From: Phlegmacium glaucopus
Taxonomy: Eukaryota; Basidiomycota; Agaricomycetes; Agaricales; Cortinariaceae
Reading direction: 5' to 3'
Assembly: GCA_015039465.1 (NCBI GenBank)
Contig: MU130237.1
Coordinates: 124,001 to 188,000 of the forward strand
Length of the DNA stretch: 64,000 nucleotides
This document shows positions 48,409 through 59,942 of this stretch, in pieces (position 1 is the first letter of the stretch; every line of letters starts with the position of its first letter). A program made the position numbers and the translations under genes. The notes beneath the pieces were generated by a model that made no database searches, was not told where the DNA came from, and was given only the letters and a program-made list of their open reading frames with translations.

Positions 48409-49546
48409 ATGGACGACGATCTTACATTCGGTGCCTCTGTTTGGGCAGCTAGCACGTCAGTAGAAATAGCCTCTACATCAAAGGCAGCAGCCCTTCCTAT
48501 CCTCGAGTACACAACACCTGACTCGGATGATTTTGATGACTTTGGACCACCAGACGAGAGTACCCAAGAGGCGATTGAGGATGATGATTTCGGGGACTTT
48601 GGTGACTTTGGAGATGCCCATGAAAGCGAATCATTGGTCTTGGAAGAAGGCGTCAACTTTGAGCAACTTCCTCTGCCTGGACCATCACACTGGCGCCCAC
48701 TGCAATTAGATCCATTTCCTTCTCGGTCGAGCTTGGAAAACGAGATCAACGAAACATTAGTGCCGATATGGCAATACGAAGATATCTCAGACGTCACGAC
48801 AGACGAAGATATTCGAGAAGCCGAAGGGATTGCGCAGATCCTACTAACACCCGATAGGTGAGGAATATTGTACAATCGAATCTATCGTCTAAAATCGAAG
48901 TCACCAGTCGGGAAATGTACAAACTGTTGTTGCAAACACCACCACCGACGAAACCTCCAAATTGGATACGCTCTCGAATACGTCGCCAGCATTTAATAAC
49001 GCTTGGTATTCCTGTAAACCTCGATGAAGTTTTGCCTCGCGCTGCATCTAAACCTTTACCGATGCTTGAAATCCATACCCGCCCTATGTCGGCCCCACCT
49101 GTTCATCATAGCTCATATATGAACGGTGGTGGGCCCAATGCAAACTATCCTTCGAGGGCAGGAACTCCGAAACCAGGGGCGCAGGCCGCTCACTTTGGTC
49201 CTAAGCCTGAGCTTGACATGGCGCGTATCAATAAATTGTTGCAATTGAATGCAGGTGCGTGAAATATAGTCTAGCCTATTATTTTAGCTGACCGAAAGTG
49301 GCCTCTATAGAATCCTTAACTATGCAGCCGTTGGGCAACTTGGAACGATACCTCGCGGATATCCGATTGCAGACTGCCGATACTTCTAGCCTTCTAACGC
49401 ATCTCCTTCAAGCACGAGACTCCTTGCAGCAGGATTCTGAAATGTATAATGGGCTCATTGCGGAAATGGTGGGGGAGGCTCAAAAACTGAAGTCAGGGAG
49501 AGTTCCACGGACAGCAAGTATTAGACGCGGTACCGGATTTGCTTGA
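48409..49546 (+). CDS. DFGDF-motif protein, LAA2/aftiphilin-like (tentative), with frame discontinuity
   Basis: The N-terminal exon is acidic with repeated Asp-Phe-Gly motifs (SDDFDDFGPPDE, DDDFGDFGDFGDAH), like clathrin-adaptor accessory proteins of the aftiphilin/Laa2 type. It continues to IREAEGIAQILLTPDR. The second block (RNIVQSNLSSKIEVTSREMY, LLLQTPPPTKPPNWIRSRIR and LGIPVNLDEVLPRA) is clearly protein-like but sits one base back in frame at 48858, with a stop in each frame at the border. A standard GT-AG intron there does not restore it. The last exon (from about 49308) gives LERYLADIRLQTADTSSLLT and a helix. Adaptor role is inference from the DFGDF motifs only. Starts 59 bp from the divergent RRN11-like gene. 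Confidence 0.55.
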
Positions 49547-49730
49547 ACGACGATAACTTTAGGCTATCGATAACAAGAAAGTACCTAACATTTACAGTAG
49601 ACTTGAAAGTAATACGAATCACGTGACCTATGAAAAAATGTTTCCTCCGAACAAAGTTTTAACTGAACTCAAGTCTCTTATACATGCCATATCAATTCCA
49701 AAACCACATTGATTCTCTTTGGTTACAACG

Positions 49731-52700
49731 ATGAACATTGCGCATACGATACCTTCCACCGTGACTAGCGTATCATTTTCATTCCTGACATCCGACGATA
49801 TTCGAAGAATATCCGTGAAACAAATTGTGAATCCCGTTCTTCTTGATGATCTAAATAGGCCGAACATTGGAGGCTTATATGATCCTGCTCTTGGTCCTAG
49901 CGATCGCTCCGACATGTTAGTGGGGTTTTTTCTGACCAAATTTGAACTGCCTGACATTTTTATTTAGTTGCTCAACATGTCACCTTACTTACTTCGTCTG
50001 CCCTGGCCATTATGGGCACATTGAGCTGCCGGCCCCAGTATTCCATCCATTGTTTATGGGAAATATGTTTAATATTTTACGTGGGACTTGCATGTTTTGC
50101 CACCGGTTTAAGTTGAGCAGGACCGTGGTGCGTACATGTGGTCTTACTCACTTTGCATCTTCCTTAACTCATTCCTAAAGCTATGGAAATATCTGGCCAA
50201 ACTTCGGTTATTGGAGCGTGGTCTATTGGATGCAGCGCAGGGTGTCGACGATATGCAACTAATCATCAATCGCAATAAGGATGGAGAAGAGGAAGATGGT
50301 CCTCGGGAAACACCCCATGCATTTATTGCGAGGATCAACCTCTATGTTGCTATCCATCTTGCACGAGCCCCGAATAATACTCGCGATTCACATAAAGATA
50401 CGCTTATTTATCAGGCGCGAAAGGATCTAATCAATGAATTCTTGAAACTTTGCATCCAAAAAAAATGCCAGAATAGTGACTGTGGCTGGTAAAAAAAAAA
50501 TTCTTCGCACTGTTATCTTCATGTCAATTTTGATACCGTTCTTATAGCCCCGCATACACTTATCGAAAAGAAGGTCACGTCAAAATCATCGAATACGATC
50601 TATCAACGCGTCAAAAAGGTCAATCAACAAGGAAGCGACCCGATGTTTTACTTGCAGAGAAAACAAGGTCGTATTCTCTCAAAAAAGACAAAAACGACGA
50701 AAAGAATGGAACCGTCGTAGACAAAGACGGAGACGTCGAAATGGGATCTGAAGCTGACGAAGATAATGTAGCGGAAGAAGAAGAGGAGGGGGAGGAGGAG
50801 GAGGAGGAGGAGGAGGGAGAAGGCGAGGCTGTTATGGGTGAAAAAGATACAGGCGCGCCGTCTCTTCCTAGGGCTGCAAACGGAAAAGTCAAAACATTAC
50901 GAGGTCGGAACGAACGGGTCGTGGCGCCTGAAGAATGTCGCGCACACCTCCGACGTTTATTTCATAATGAAGCCATCATCTGTGCTTTGGTCTTTGGACG
51001 ACATGGACCATTTGCGCCTCTATCCCCAGATCACCTTTCCTTTGCTTCTGCGGATATGTTCTTCATGGATGTCATACCTGTGTCGCCTACTCGTTTTCGA
51101 CCTCCCGCGAAGTTAGGCGATACTCTTTTTGAACATCCTCAAAATGAGTTGCTTTCAAGAGTGCTACAGACCTCATATCGCATGCGAGATCTGAATATTA
51201 ATCTCAAAGGAGCTTCGCAAAAGACTCCTGAATTTGATGAATCTGCGCGAAAAGGCATTATGGCAGCGTTGCTAGAACGTCTGGTGCAGCTTCAAATTGA
51301 TGTCAATAGCTTTATGGATAGCAGCAAGAACCCTCAGGTTGTACGTCAAGGCAAATTGCCTCCTGCTGGGGTTAAGCAAGGACTTGAAAAGAAGGAGGGT
51401 CTATTCCGAAAGCATATGATGGTGTGTTTTGATAAATGAGTTTTTTTCTACTCAACCTTATTCGACCATAACAGGGCAAGCGTGTTAACTATGCCGCACG
51501 ATCCGTCATTTCGCCAGATGTTAATATTGAGCCGAATGAAATTGGGATTCCCCCGGTATTTGCAAGGAAGCTGACTTTTCCGGAGCCTGTAACACCAGCC
51601 AACTTCCACGAAATGAGGCAATTTGTCATCACGGGTCCTCATGGATATCCAGGAGCGACCTTGGTTGAATACGAGGATGGCCATCAACAATCTCTAGTAA
51701 GAGTCGACCTGTTCTGATCAATGTTCAGCGCAGTAATCTGCTTTCAGGATAAACTGACAGTTGAACAAAGGACCGCCATCGCAAATCAGCTTTTGACGCC
51801 TCAAGAAGGCAATAGGACGAACTCGGGTCGTCATGGTCTTTACACACGCACGGCAGCCGTGAACAAGAAAGTATACCGACATTTACGCGACGGAGACATC
51901 TTGATTCTGAATCGTCAACCAACATTACACAAGCCTAGTATGATGACTCATAAAGCGCGTGTCCTCCAAGGAGAAAAGACGATCCGTATGCACTACGCGA
52001 ACTGGTTCGTTCGATGGCAACTAATATCCTTCTTCAATTATTGATGTATTCACAGCAATTCTTATAATGGTGGGACCCTTATTTTTGCAACGGATATTTA
52101 ATTAACGTTTCACCCTGAAATACAGCCGATTTTGACGGCGATGGTACGCACTCCCAGTAACTGCCAAAACTCTCAAACTGACAGACAGACACTCTTAGAG
52201 ATGAATATACATTTTCCTCGTGAGCATTCCACAACACCCTGTCCATTCCTGCAACTGATATCCCATTTCAGAAAATCATGTAGCACGTGCTGAAGCCATG
52301 ATGATTGCCAATACCGACAACCAGTATTTGGTACCAACTTCGGGAAATCCAATCCGTGGACTCATTCAAGATCACGTCGTGGCCGGTGTTTGGATGACCA
52401 GTCAAAATACGTTCTTTGATCGGGAGGAATACTTTCAATTATTATATGGAGCACTGCGTCCAGAAGACGACCCCCGCGTTGATACTCGTCTCTGCACCTT
52501 ACCGCCAACGATTTGGAAGCCAATACCCTTATGGACGGGAAAACAAATCGTAAATGTGTCTTCAATCTGATCTGTTACAGATTTAGTAAAAGGTTTCTTT
52601 AGATTTCTACAGTGCTCAAGAATATTACACCATATCCATATGCAGGGATAAACCTCGATGCGAAGACCAAAGTTCCAGGGAAGCTTTGGGGAGCGGATTC

Positions 52701-55700
52701 GAAGGAGGATAATGTAATATTCATGGACGGAGAACTCCTCTGTGGTGTCCTCGATAAAGCCGCCTTTGGTGCATCGGATTATGGCCTCGTTCACTCTGTG
52801 TATGAGCTCTATGGCGCTGATATTGCGGGAAAACTTCTAGGGATCTTGAGCCGCCTTTTCACTAAATTTCTACAGCATCGAGCTTTCACTTGTCGCATGG
52901 ATGACTTAATACTTACTTCCACTGGCGATAAAAAAAGAAACGACCTCCTCATAAACGGAAAGAACCTTGGATGGGAGGGAGCTGTCGAAAACTTTCCTTC
53001 ACTCGGCAGTGTACCGAAGGCAGAAGTACCAGGCACTCTTAGATCACTGCTCGAGGATGTTCTCCGGGATGACAATAAAATGGCTGGGCTAGATATGACG
53101 GTTAAGACGAAGCTCTCTAAGCTGACGTCCTCTATTTCTGATGCCTGCTTACCAGACGGTCTCCTCCGCAAGTTTCCATATAACCACATGCAGACTATGA
53201 CCCTTTCCGGTGCCAAAGGCTCTGCGGTGAACGTACGGCAGATTTCTTGTGCTCTTGGCCAACAGGAATTGGAAGGTCGCCGCGTTCCTGTGATGGTTAG
53301 TGGGAAGACGCTTCCTTCTTTCAGATCATTTGAAACAAAAGCAATCGCCGGTGGCTATGTTGCCAGTCGATTCTTGACTGGTATTAAACCACAAGAGTTT
53401 TATTTCCATTGTATGGCTGGACGTGAAGGACTCATCGATACAGCCGTGAAAACATCGCGGTCTGGATACCTACAACGATGCTTAATTAAGCACTTGGAGG
53501 GTGTTCGAGTGCATTACGACAATACTGTTCGAGGAAGCGATAACTCGGTATACCAGTTCGCCTACGGGGGGGACGCTCTCGATGTGACAAAACAGAAACA
53601 TCTTTACCAATTCAATTTCATTACACAAAATAATGTCACCTTCGCTCGCCGTCTCAAGCCCTACCAAGTCGAAAATGTTGTCGATGCCCGTAAAGCTGCT
53701 TCATATATGAAGAAGGTTTTGAAGCGGTCTCTTGATCGCCCCGACAAGAACAAGCCTGCGAAAAGAGACAAATATGATCCTCCCATGGCCAAGTTTGACC
53801 CAACTCGATTCTTGGGAAGTACATCAGAGGAGTTTGCCGTGGCAGTGGACGAATATGTGAATTCGAATCCCCAAAAATTACTCGCAGAAGCGGAGCCAAT
53901 AGCTACAAATTATAAAACTCGTAGAAGCCCGATGGATCCAAATGATTTCCGAGCCCTCATGAATCACAAGTATATGAGGAGTCTGGTTGACCCTGGCGAG
54001 GCAGTTGGTCTGCTAGCTTCACAAGGGTACGTTGCAGTATCATCACATTCAATCTGTCCTAATTGTATTTCTTTTGCAAAGGGTGGGTGAACCCTCTACG
54101 CAAATGACACTGAACACTTTCCATTTCGCTGGTATGCTCTATTACATCAATTTTGATAAATACTAAGGTCGTATTAGGTCATGGTGCTGCAAATGTAACC
54201 CTGGGTATCCCTCGTTTACGAGAAATCGTTATGACCGCATCCCAAAAGCCAAAGACGCCATCAATGACAATGAAAGTTAGGCGTGGGATTTCGCCACACG
54301 ACATTAGCCTATTTTGCAAACGAGCCAGTCGCATCACTCTTTCTCAGATCATTGACAATGTCCTTGTACATGAGCAGTTGCGAGTAGAGGACGGAGCCCG
54401 CCGCACTCAATTCACCGTCAATATTACCTTCTATCCCAAACACGAGTATCAAGAAGAACATGACCTACAACCAGCAGAAATATTGGCTGCATTTGGTGTC
54501 AAGTTCCCCTTAACGCTCAAGAAAGAGATAGTGAACGAAATGAAGAAACTTGATGCTGACTTAAAGAGTCAAATGGCTCAGCTGGGACAGGGTAAAAAGG
54601 TGAGGTCCAAGGAGGGTGAAGCGGACGACGAAGAAGATACAGAAACGTCAAGGAAGAAAAATGCTGATGAGGAGAGCGAGGCAGGTGATGGTGACGCTGA
54701 CGAAGTAAAACGCAGTAAACAAAAGAAGCAGCAAGCAACGTACGATAGCGATGACGAAGATGATGGCGAAGAGGATAAACCATACGACGATGCTGCTATT
54801 GAGGCTGCAAACGCGTCTGGTGATGAACATTTGGATGAAGCGAGTCTAAAGAAACCGAAGTCCACGTCCTTCAAATCGTTAGTTGATCGTGTATCAGGAC
54901 TCTTTCAGCGGCATTTACAGCATGCAATTGCTTTCGATTTTGACGAATCACAGTGTACATTCACGCTCGAGGCAAGTTCGTCCTTCCAGCTCTTCGTATT
55001 GTAGTATTTAAATCGTTGATTATCCAGCTCACGTCTGATATGCCAAAGCTCCTTTTTGTGGGCATTGTTGAACGTGCATGCCGTACAACTGTGGTCCGAG
55101 AGATTCCTGGGATCTCGGACTGTTTTCAGACTAAAGAGAGTCAGAAAGGCGCAGAGCCTGAAATCAAGGTATATTACCGCTGCTCTCGCCATACCGCGGT
55201 CCACGCTCACCCTGGCGTTCCAGCTGACAACAAATGGGTCTAATCTACGTGGGATGTGGGAATTTGCTTCGAGTTCCGACGAGAGCATACTGGAAGACGA
55301 TGACATATATTCTAATGACATCTATGCAATTTTGAAGACCTATGGTGTGGAAATGGCTCGTGCCGCAATTCTTCGAGAGATGAAAGGCATCTTTGCAGTC
55401 TACAGCATCGACGTCAACAAAAGGCATCTTGAGCTTATTGCGGATTATATGGTACAGTGTTTTGCTATATTGTCTTTGAATTTTGCTTAATTATACCTAG
55501 ACATTTGACGGGGGATATAAACCATTCAATCGCAGGGGAATTTCCACGAACCCATCTCCTTTACTCAAAGCTTCCTACGAGACAACTGCGGCGTTCCTAT
55601 CGGATGCGACACTGTTCGGAGACTTCGACGACCTTACCACACCCTCAGGTAACATTGTTCTAGGAAGGCCTAATGCGACGGGTACGGGGGTATTCGATGT

Positions 55701-55728
55701 AGTAATGTTGACGGAACGAGGAACATAG
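49731..55728 (+). CDS. RPA190: RNA polymerase I largest subunit (RPA190)
   Basis: Largest catalytic subunit of RNA polymerase I, which transcribes rDNA in the nucleolus. The start [20 protein letters not shown] precedes [20 protein letters not shown] and the zinc clamp [20 protein letters not shown]. Splicing of three short exons around 51,960-52,240 rebuilds the active-site loop NADFDGDEMNIHFP with the three magnesium-binding aspartates. [31 protein letters not shown] and [20 protein letters not shown] (trigger-loop region) are conserved. A polymerase I-specific acidic stretch lies in the jaw (54,600-54,840), and an N-terminal poly-Glu tract at 50,770-50,820. The C-terminus ends VVMLTERGT. 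About 1,680 residues, normal for Rpa190. Confidence 0.95.
50772..50826 (+). repeat. GAG/GAA trinucleotide repeat encoding poly-Glu in RPA190
   Basis: A purine tract of GAA, GAG and GGG codons encodes an almost uninterrupted run of glutamates with a few glycines. Such tracts are prone to length change by replication slippage. Confidence 0.8.
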
Positions 55729-55918
55729 CTTACGTACTTTGATTGCTTAATGAGATTCGCGACGCGTGACATAACGCGACAGTGACATAACGCGACGGCC
55801 ACGAGGACTTTGCATTGTTCTAAGTTCAACTCTGTGGCTTTTGTTGTAAAACTGTTTCTGACGACAGAGCGCCTCATATCCTCGTTCTATTAGCTTCATT
55901 TTATTTGTCCCCAATTCG

Positions 55919-56818
55919 ATGCAGCGTCCTGGGCCTTTGCAAGAGCTGCCATTAGAGCGCTTTCTTTCAGCCCACCCTAACCTCCTATCAAAGTCGGTCC
56001 GAAGTCACAAACGCCAGCTTTCTCCTGGGAGTCCAAATCCCTATAGTCCCACGAAACGCCGAATCCTCAATTCGGAGGGCGTATTCGCTCCTGAAAAGAC
56101 CTGCAAGACACCCATGTCGTTAGGGAAGGCGTCGCCTACCCGCTTCGGTGACGTTTTGGCTAGTTCTGCTAGTCCTGCCAGAATTCTTAATTTTGGACTA
56201 CCCAAAAACCGTAGAGGGGAACCTACAAAGCGTTCTTTTATGCCCATCCCTACCCAGACCCAAATTCCTTCTTTGTCCCCAAGGAAGACGCTCACAACAT
56301 CACGACCTGTATCGTCATCAGCTTACCATTCTTCAAGCGAGCTACCAGCCGGTACTGAAGAATCTAGCACGTCTTCAACCCGACCAGCTGTTCCTATTGA
56401 CATTCCCCGAAATTTACCACCTCTGCCGGATCCACAGTCCATTCATTACCCTGGTTTTGTTGTCTTCCAAGACACACACATCACAATCTATCCTGCTGGC
56501 TCGGACTTCAACCCTGAAACGTTATCCGACATTGAGACGAACGCGGATTCATCTAAAGAAAATCTCCCACCACGTCGAAAGACTCTGTGCAAAACCACTC
56601 TCAAAACGCCGAAGGTTGAGGCTACACCAATGGGGAAATCGAAGTCTTTCACTGAAACGCCAACGAGAGGGATTGGAAATCTCGGGCCCTCCTCTACACA
56701 TGTGGGGCCTGATTTGTCCTCTTCATGTTCGCCTATGAAAGTTGATGCCCGGAAAAGGTTGCGACGAATGATGGAGGAAGATGATATAGAAGAGGGACAG
56801 AACGACGACGACGAGTAG
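55919..56818 (+). CDS. Intronless, disordered protein with KEN box and many S/TP sites
   Basis: A single 299-codon exon starting MQRPGPLQELPLERFLSAHP. Most of it is low-complexity and rich in Ser, Pro and Thr, with many proline-directed sites (SPGSPNPYSPTKRR, KTPMSLGKASPTRF, LSPRKTL, TETPTRG). A KEN motif occurs in SSKENLPPRRK, and RxxL motifs are present; both are degrons read by the anaphase-promoting complex. A short ordered island is PGFVVFQDTHITIYPAGSDF. The C-terminus (RKRLRRMMEEDDIEEG) is basic then acidic. The composition suggests a Cdk-controlled, cell-cycle-degraded protein, but I recognise no named family. Codons and length support a real gene. No intron is unusual for this window. 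Confidence 0.65.
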   Translation: MQRPGPLQELPLERFLSAHPNLLSKSVRSHKRQLSPGSPNPYSPTKRRILNSEGVFAPEKTCKTPMSLGKASPTRFGDVLASSASPARILNFGLPKNRRGEPTKRSFMPIPTQTQIPSLSPRKTLTTSRPVSSSAYHSSSELPAGTEESSTSSTRPAVPIDIPRNLPPLPDPQSIHYPGFVVFQDTHITIYPAGSDFNPETLSDIETNADSSKENLPPRRKTLCKTTLKTPKVEATPMGKSKSFTETPTRGIGNLGPSSTHVGPDLSSSCSPMKVDARKRLRRMMEEDDIEEGQNDDDE

Positions 56819-57191
56819 AGTGATATCTAGCATCTAGCAGATGTTGATGACGATGTGGACGAACTCCATTTTTCAAGAATATCTATCTATCACATAACGC
56901 CCTATCCATTTCGACAATTATCTATTGACAACATGACCCACATCAATGTCCATATTCCTCGATTTGTACATCTTCAATCCATCTCATATATCTTCTCGTT
57001 TTCTACTTACTTTTTAATTATTTACGCAGAGCTCTACTGAGTCATGGCCAGGTACATCTCTTCCTAAATTTATGTATCTATTTGAAGTAAAGCTTGGATT
57101 CCTTGTGTAAAGGTTATAAAAATGTCAGCATGTATTATGTAAGAGAAAGGGATTGACGAGCTTTGAATCAGTTTCCTTCAACGACCTCATC
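56819..57191. other. Intergenic region upstream of LCL2
   Basis: AT- and pyrimidine-rich DNA, 3' flank of the KEN-box protein and promoter of LCL2. No gene seen. Confidence 0.5.
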
Positions 57192-57610
57192 ATGTCAAAA
57201 TCACTCATGCTTGCATTCTTTTTTCTAGCGAGCCTTCAGCTCATATCTGCTCAGTTTAACATCTTCGAATCCATGTTCGGTCAGCAGCAGCAGCAGCATC
57301 CACAACATTCTGGGCATGCATACTCCGATGGCGGTGTGTCAATTATTCATAATAGTCCTTGTACCTCACAAGACTTATATCTTTGCGTCGCCACTTAGTA
57401 TCATGTTCGCAATACCTATGTCCAGCAACCTCGGACTGCGTTGCGCGACCGAAGGACTGTCCTTGCTCTAATGTTGAAGACATAAAGTGCCTTATTCCGG
57501 ATACGCTGGCAGGGACTGAAGACGCGACTGTTGTTTGTACACGAGGACAGAATGGGTGCGCTGAGGTTGAAAGATTAATGAGAAGAGGTGTAAAGCCAAA
57601 AAAGAAATGA
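57192..57610 (+). CDS. LCL2: Long chronological lifespan protein 2 (LCL2)
   Basis: Small secreted or ER-lumen protein conserved in fungi and implicated in ER-associated degradation in yeast. A signal peptide ([20 protein letters not shown]) is followed by [15 protein letters not shown], the family start with its poly-Gln tail. After one intron, exon 2 reads [20 protein letters not shown], then [22 protein letters not shown] and GCAEVER, with eight conserved-type cysteines. Total about 118 residues, as in other Lcl2 proteins. The intron runs from GTGTGT after DGG to the TAG before TATCATG. Confidence 0.85.
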
Positions 57611-59034
57611 TTCCCCTTATTCCATCTCTTCGTACGTCCTACTTGTCTTTTCGAAAAGTTGAGTGCTCTAGAGTGTTTATCCGTTTACTATGTAGCCAGA
57701 ATGTGATCTTTCGTTGCCGAACCTGCCCCACTCGGACGGTTCAAGCTAATATTTTCTCAGCCACCGTATCGAAATCCGCGTCACCTATCCTACATTCAAC
57801 ACATGAGGCTACTTAGCTACTTCTCACACAGAGGACATGATTTTTTTTGCTACGTACGAAGTGTGAAGAAACATGGGATATCATAACTGTCGGCTTTTCT
57901 AGCATCTTCAAGCGACATCCAAGTTTAACTTGAATGTGTTCAAATGCTCTACACACAACACAGACAGGTTGATTTTGATTTCAGTCATTCGCACTCTAGC
58001 ATTAGCGCACTCTTCTGTAGCTTCTTTTTTTTAGTCTGGCAACGGTCTTATGAGCTTCCTACCATCTTCAATTAGGTAACCTCATATAAAGATTTGGGGG
58101 AACTAAGTCTATGCGGTCGAAGGGATACTATGTCATCCAAGGAGGAAATTGATCAGGGAGATCAATGAGAGTGAACTAGTATATTAATAGAAGTATTAGG
58201 TTGGAGGGAAAAACGAAGGGTTTTTTGACTGAAACATGGGCCCTGAACTGTGCACAAGACAATCTAAGATGAGCTGTGAAGGCGGGACTCCGTGAGGGCG
58301 AGGCTCCGGGTCTGAGCAGCACAGGAGTTTGTATCTACATAGGACAGATTGTGTGGAGTCACGAAAAAAAGATTTGCTGAGGAATAAAATAAGAGGGCAA
58401 CTATTGGAGTGAATTGCGAAAAAAGCAGGCGAAGATTATGATAGAGCCGCTCAGCTCTAGCAGGCTGCTCTGGTCGCAAGCGCCGCTACACAGCCACAAC
58501 ACAGCCACTTAGATAAACTCTCGATGACTAAGTGAATAGCGGGACGCCGCGGTAAAAGTTTGGTGACGACATGACATGACATGACAGTTGCTGATGAAGC
58601 AAGATTTCCTTGGTGAGCTGTGAGCTCAATCCAATTGAGGAAGTTATTATCATCTTTTATCATAATTAATAAACTCTGATACATTACTTGGAGGGTCAAG
58701 TATCGTTACAGTGAGGTACCCTCAGGCTTGAGGTACCCAAGCAGAATTTCGCAGCTTCGCTCCTTGGTAATCCACCAAAGATACATATATCAAATTTGCT
58801 GTCCACAACACAACTGTTGAAAGATCGTGACACCTGTCATGTAGGGGCTTCTGAAGATCTGAAAGGTTGTTTCAGTAATTCACTTGGTCGATACGTAACT
58901 TGTCAACAAGAAAAATTCAGCGCTCAGCTCCCGGATACTGTACTGAATAATAAAAAAAGAATTTAAATCCTGCCATATAGTTCCCGCCAACACTATATAA
59001 GCTGGCTCTCTTGAATCCTCTTTCCTTGTAAAAA
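57611..59034. other. Intergenic region with short repeats
   Basis: About 1.4 kb without a supported gene; ORFs here (for example 57607-57816, 58264-58479 and 58457-58699) lack any motif. Visible items are a short ACATG tandem repeat near 58570, an imperfect inverted repeat around GAGGTACC at 58713-58737, and a TATATAA box close to the PEBP-like start. Confidence 0.5.
58994..59000 (+). promoter_or_regulatory. Candidate TATA box of the PEBP-like gene
   Basis: TATATAA lies about 40 bases before the ATG at 59035. A TATA box so close to the start implies a very short 5' leader. TATA promoters in fungi often serve regulated, secreted-protein genes. Confidence 0.4.
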
Positions 59035-59942
59035 ATGTTTTCTGCTATCTTGTCCATTGCTTTGGTGCTCCAGTCAGCCTCTGCACAAACCACATCGCCT
59101 CTCATAAATGTTACAAATGCTTTTTCTTCATCTCACCTTGTTCCCAATGTTATTCCCACATTCAATCCTATTGCTCTGTTAAACGTTTCGTTTGCAGACA
59201 CTGCGACCAAGCAAAGCATCAATGTAGTCCCAGGAGTTCTACTATCCACAGAACGTCAGTTTGCACCCCTTATCACAGACAACGATCTAAAAACTTTGCT
59301 ATTATCAGAAACCGCAATAGAACCCAAATTCTCCTTGGGTACTTCCAGTGCTGCGTTGCCTACAACCCCATTTGTTCTGGTTATTGTTGATCCAGATGCG
59401 CCTACCCCACAAGCGCCTACCCTCGCCGATTTCTTGCATTTCCTTGGAGGGGGTTTCACCGTCGATTCCACGACGAGGCAACTAACCAATAATACCGCTG
59501 CTCTTATGGAATTCTTCCCTCCGTCGCCTCCAGCAGGCTCAGACCCTCATCGGTCAGTCTAGCAATACTCTTTACTGATCTTAGACTCAACACAGTCGCG
59601 TCCTTTCCTAGATATCCCGTTCTCCTTTTCAACCAACCCAGCAACTTTAATACAGTTGCGCCAACACTAGTCAATGCTTCGACGCCGAGGACTAGCTTCA
59701 ACCTCTCCAGCTTCGTACAAGCAGTTAAGTTAGGAGACCCATTAGCAGGGAATTATTTCCTCGTCGGCCCGGCCAACACATCGACATCGGCCACGCAAAC
59801 TAACCCAAGCCAGACGTCGGTCCCCTCAGCTAGTGCGACTTCAAACGGATCCTCGAACAAATTTTACAAGATGATCTCTCCGGCAGTAGAGGCAGCCTTC
59901 TGCATGACAACTATCCTTGCCTTTTTAGTCAACTATGTTTAA
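59035..59942 (+). CDS. Secreted PEBP-family protein with C-terminal GPI-like signal
   Basis: Phosphatidylethanolamine-binding protein family. A signal peptide (MFSAILSIALVLQSASA) is followed by HLVPNVIPTFNPIALLNVSF and the ligand-pocket motif PFVLVIVDPDAPTPQAP, then a second motif PAGSDPHRYPVLLFNQP. One intron lies between, starting in GTCAG after DPHR. The domain ends LAGNYFLVG. A Ser/Thr/Asn-rich linker and a hydrophobic tail (PAVEAAFCMTTILAFLVNYV) look like a GPI-anchor signal. Several N-glycosylation sequons are present. About 285 residues. Role unknown; related secreted PEBP proteins are common in fungi. Confidence 0.85.

Noticed and set aside
58713..58737. Imperfect inverted repeat around GAGGTACC as a regulatory site
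   Set aside because: One base is missing in one arm and it lies about 300 bp from the nearest start; could be chance.
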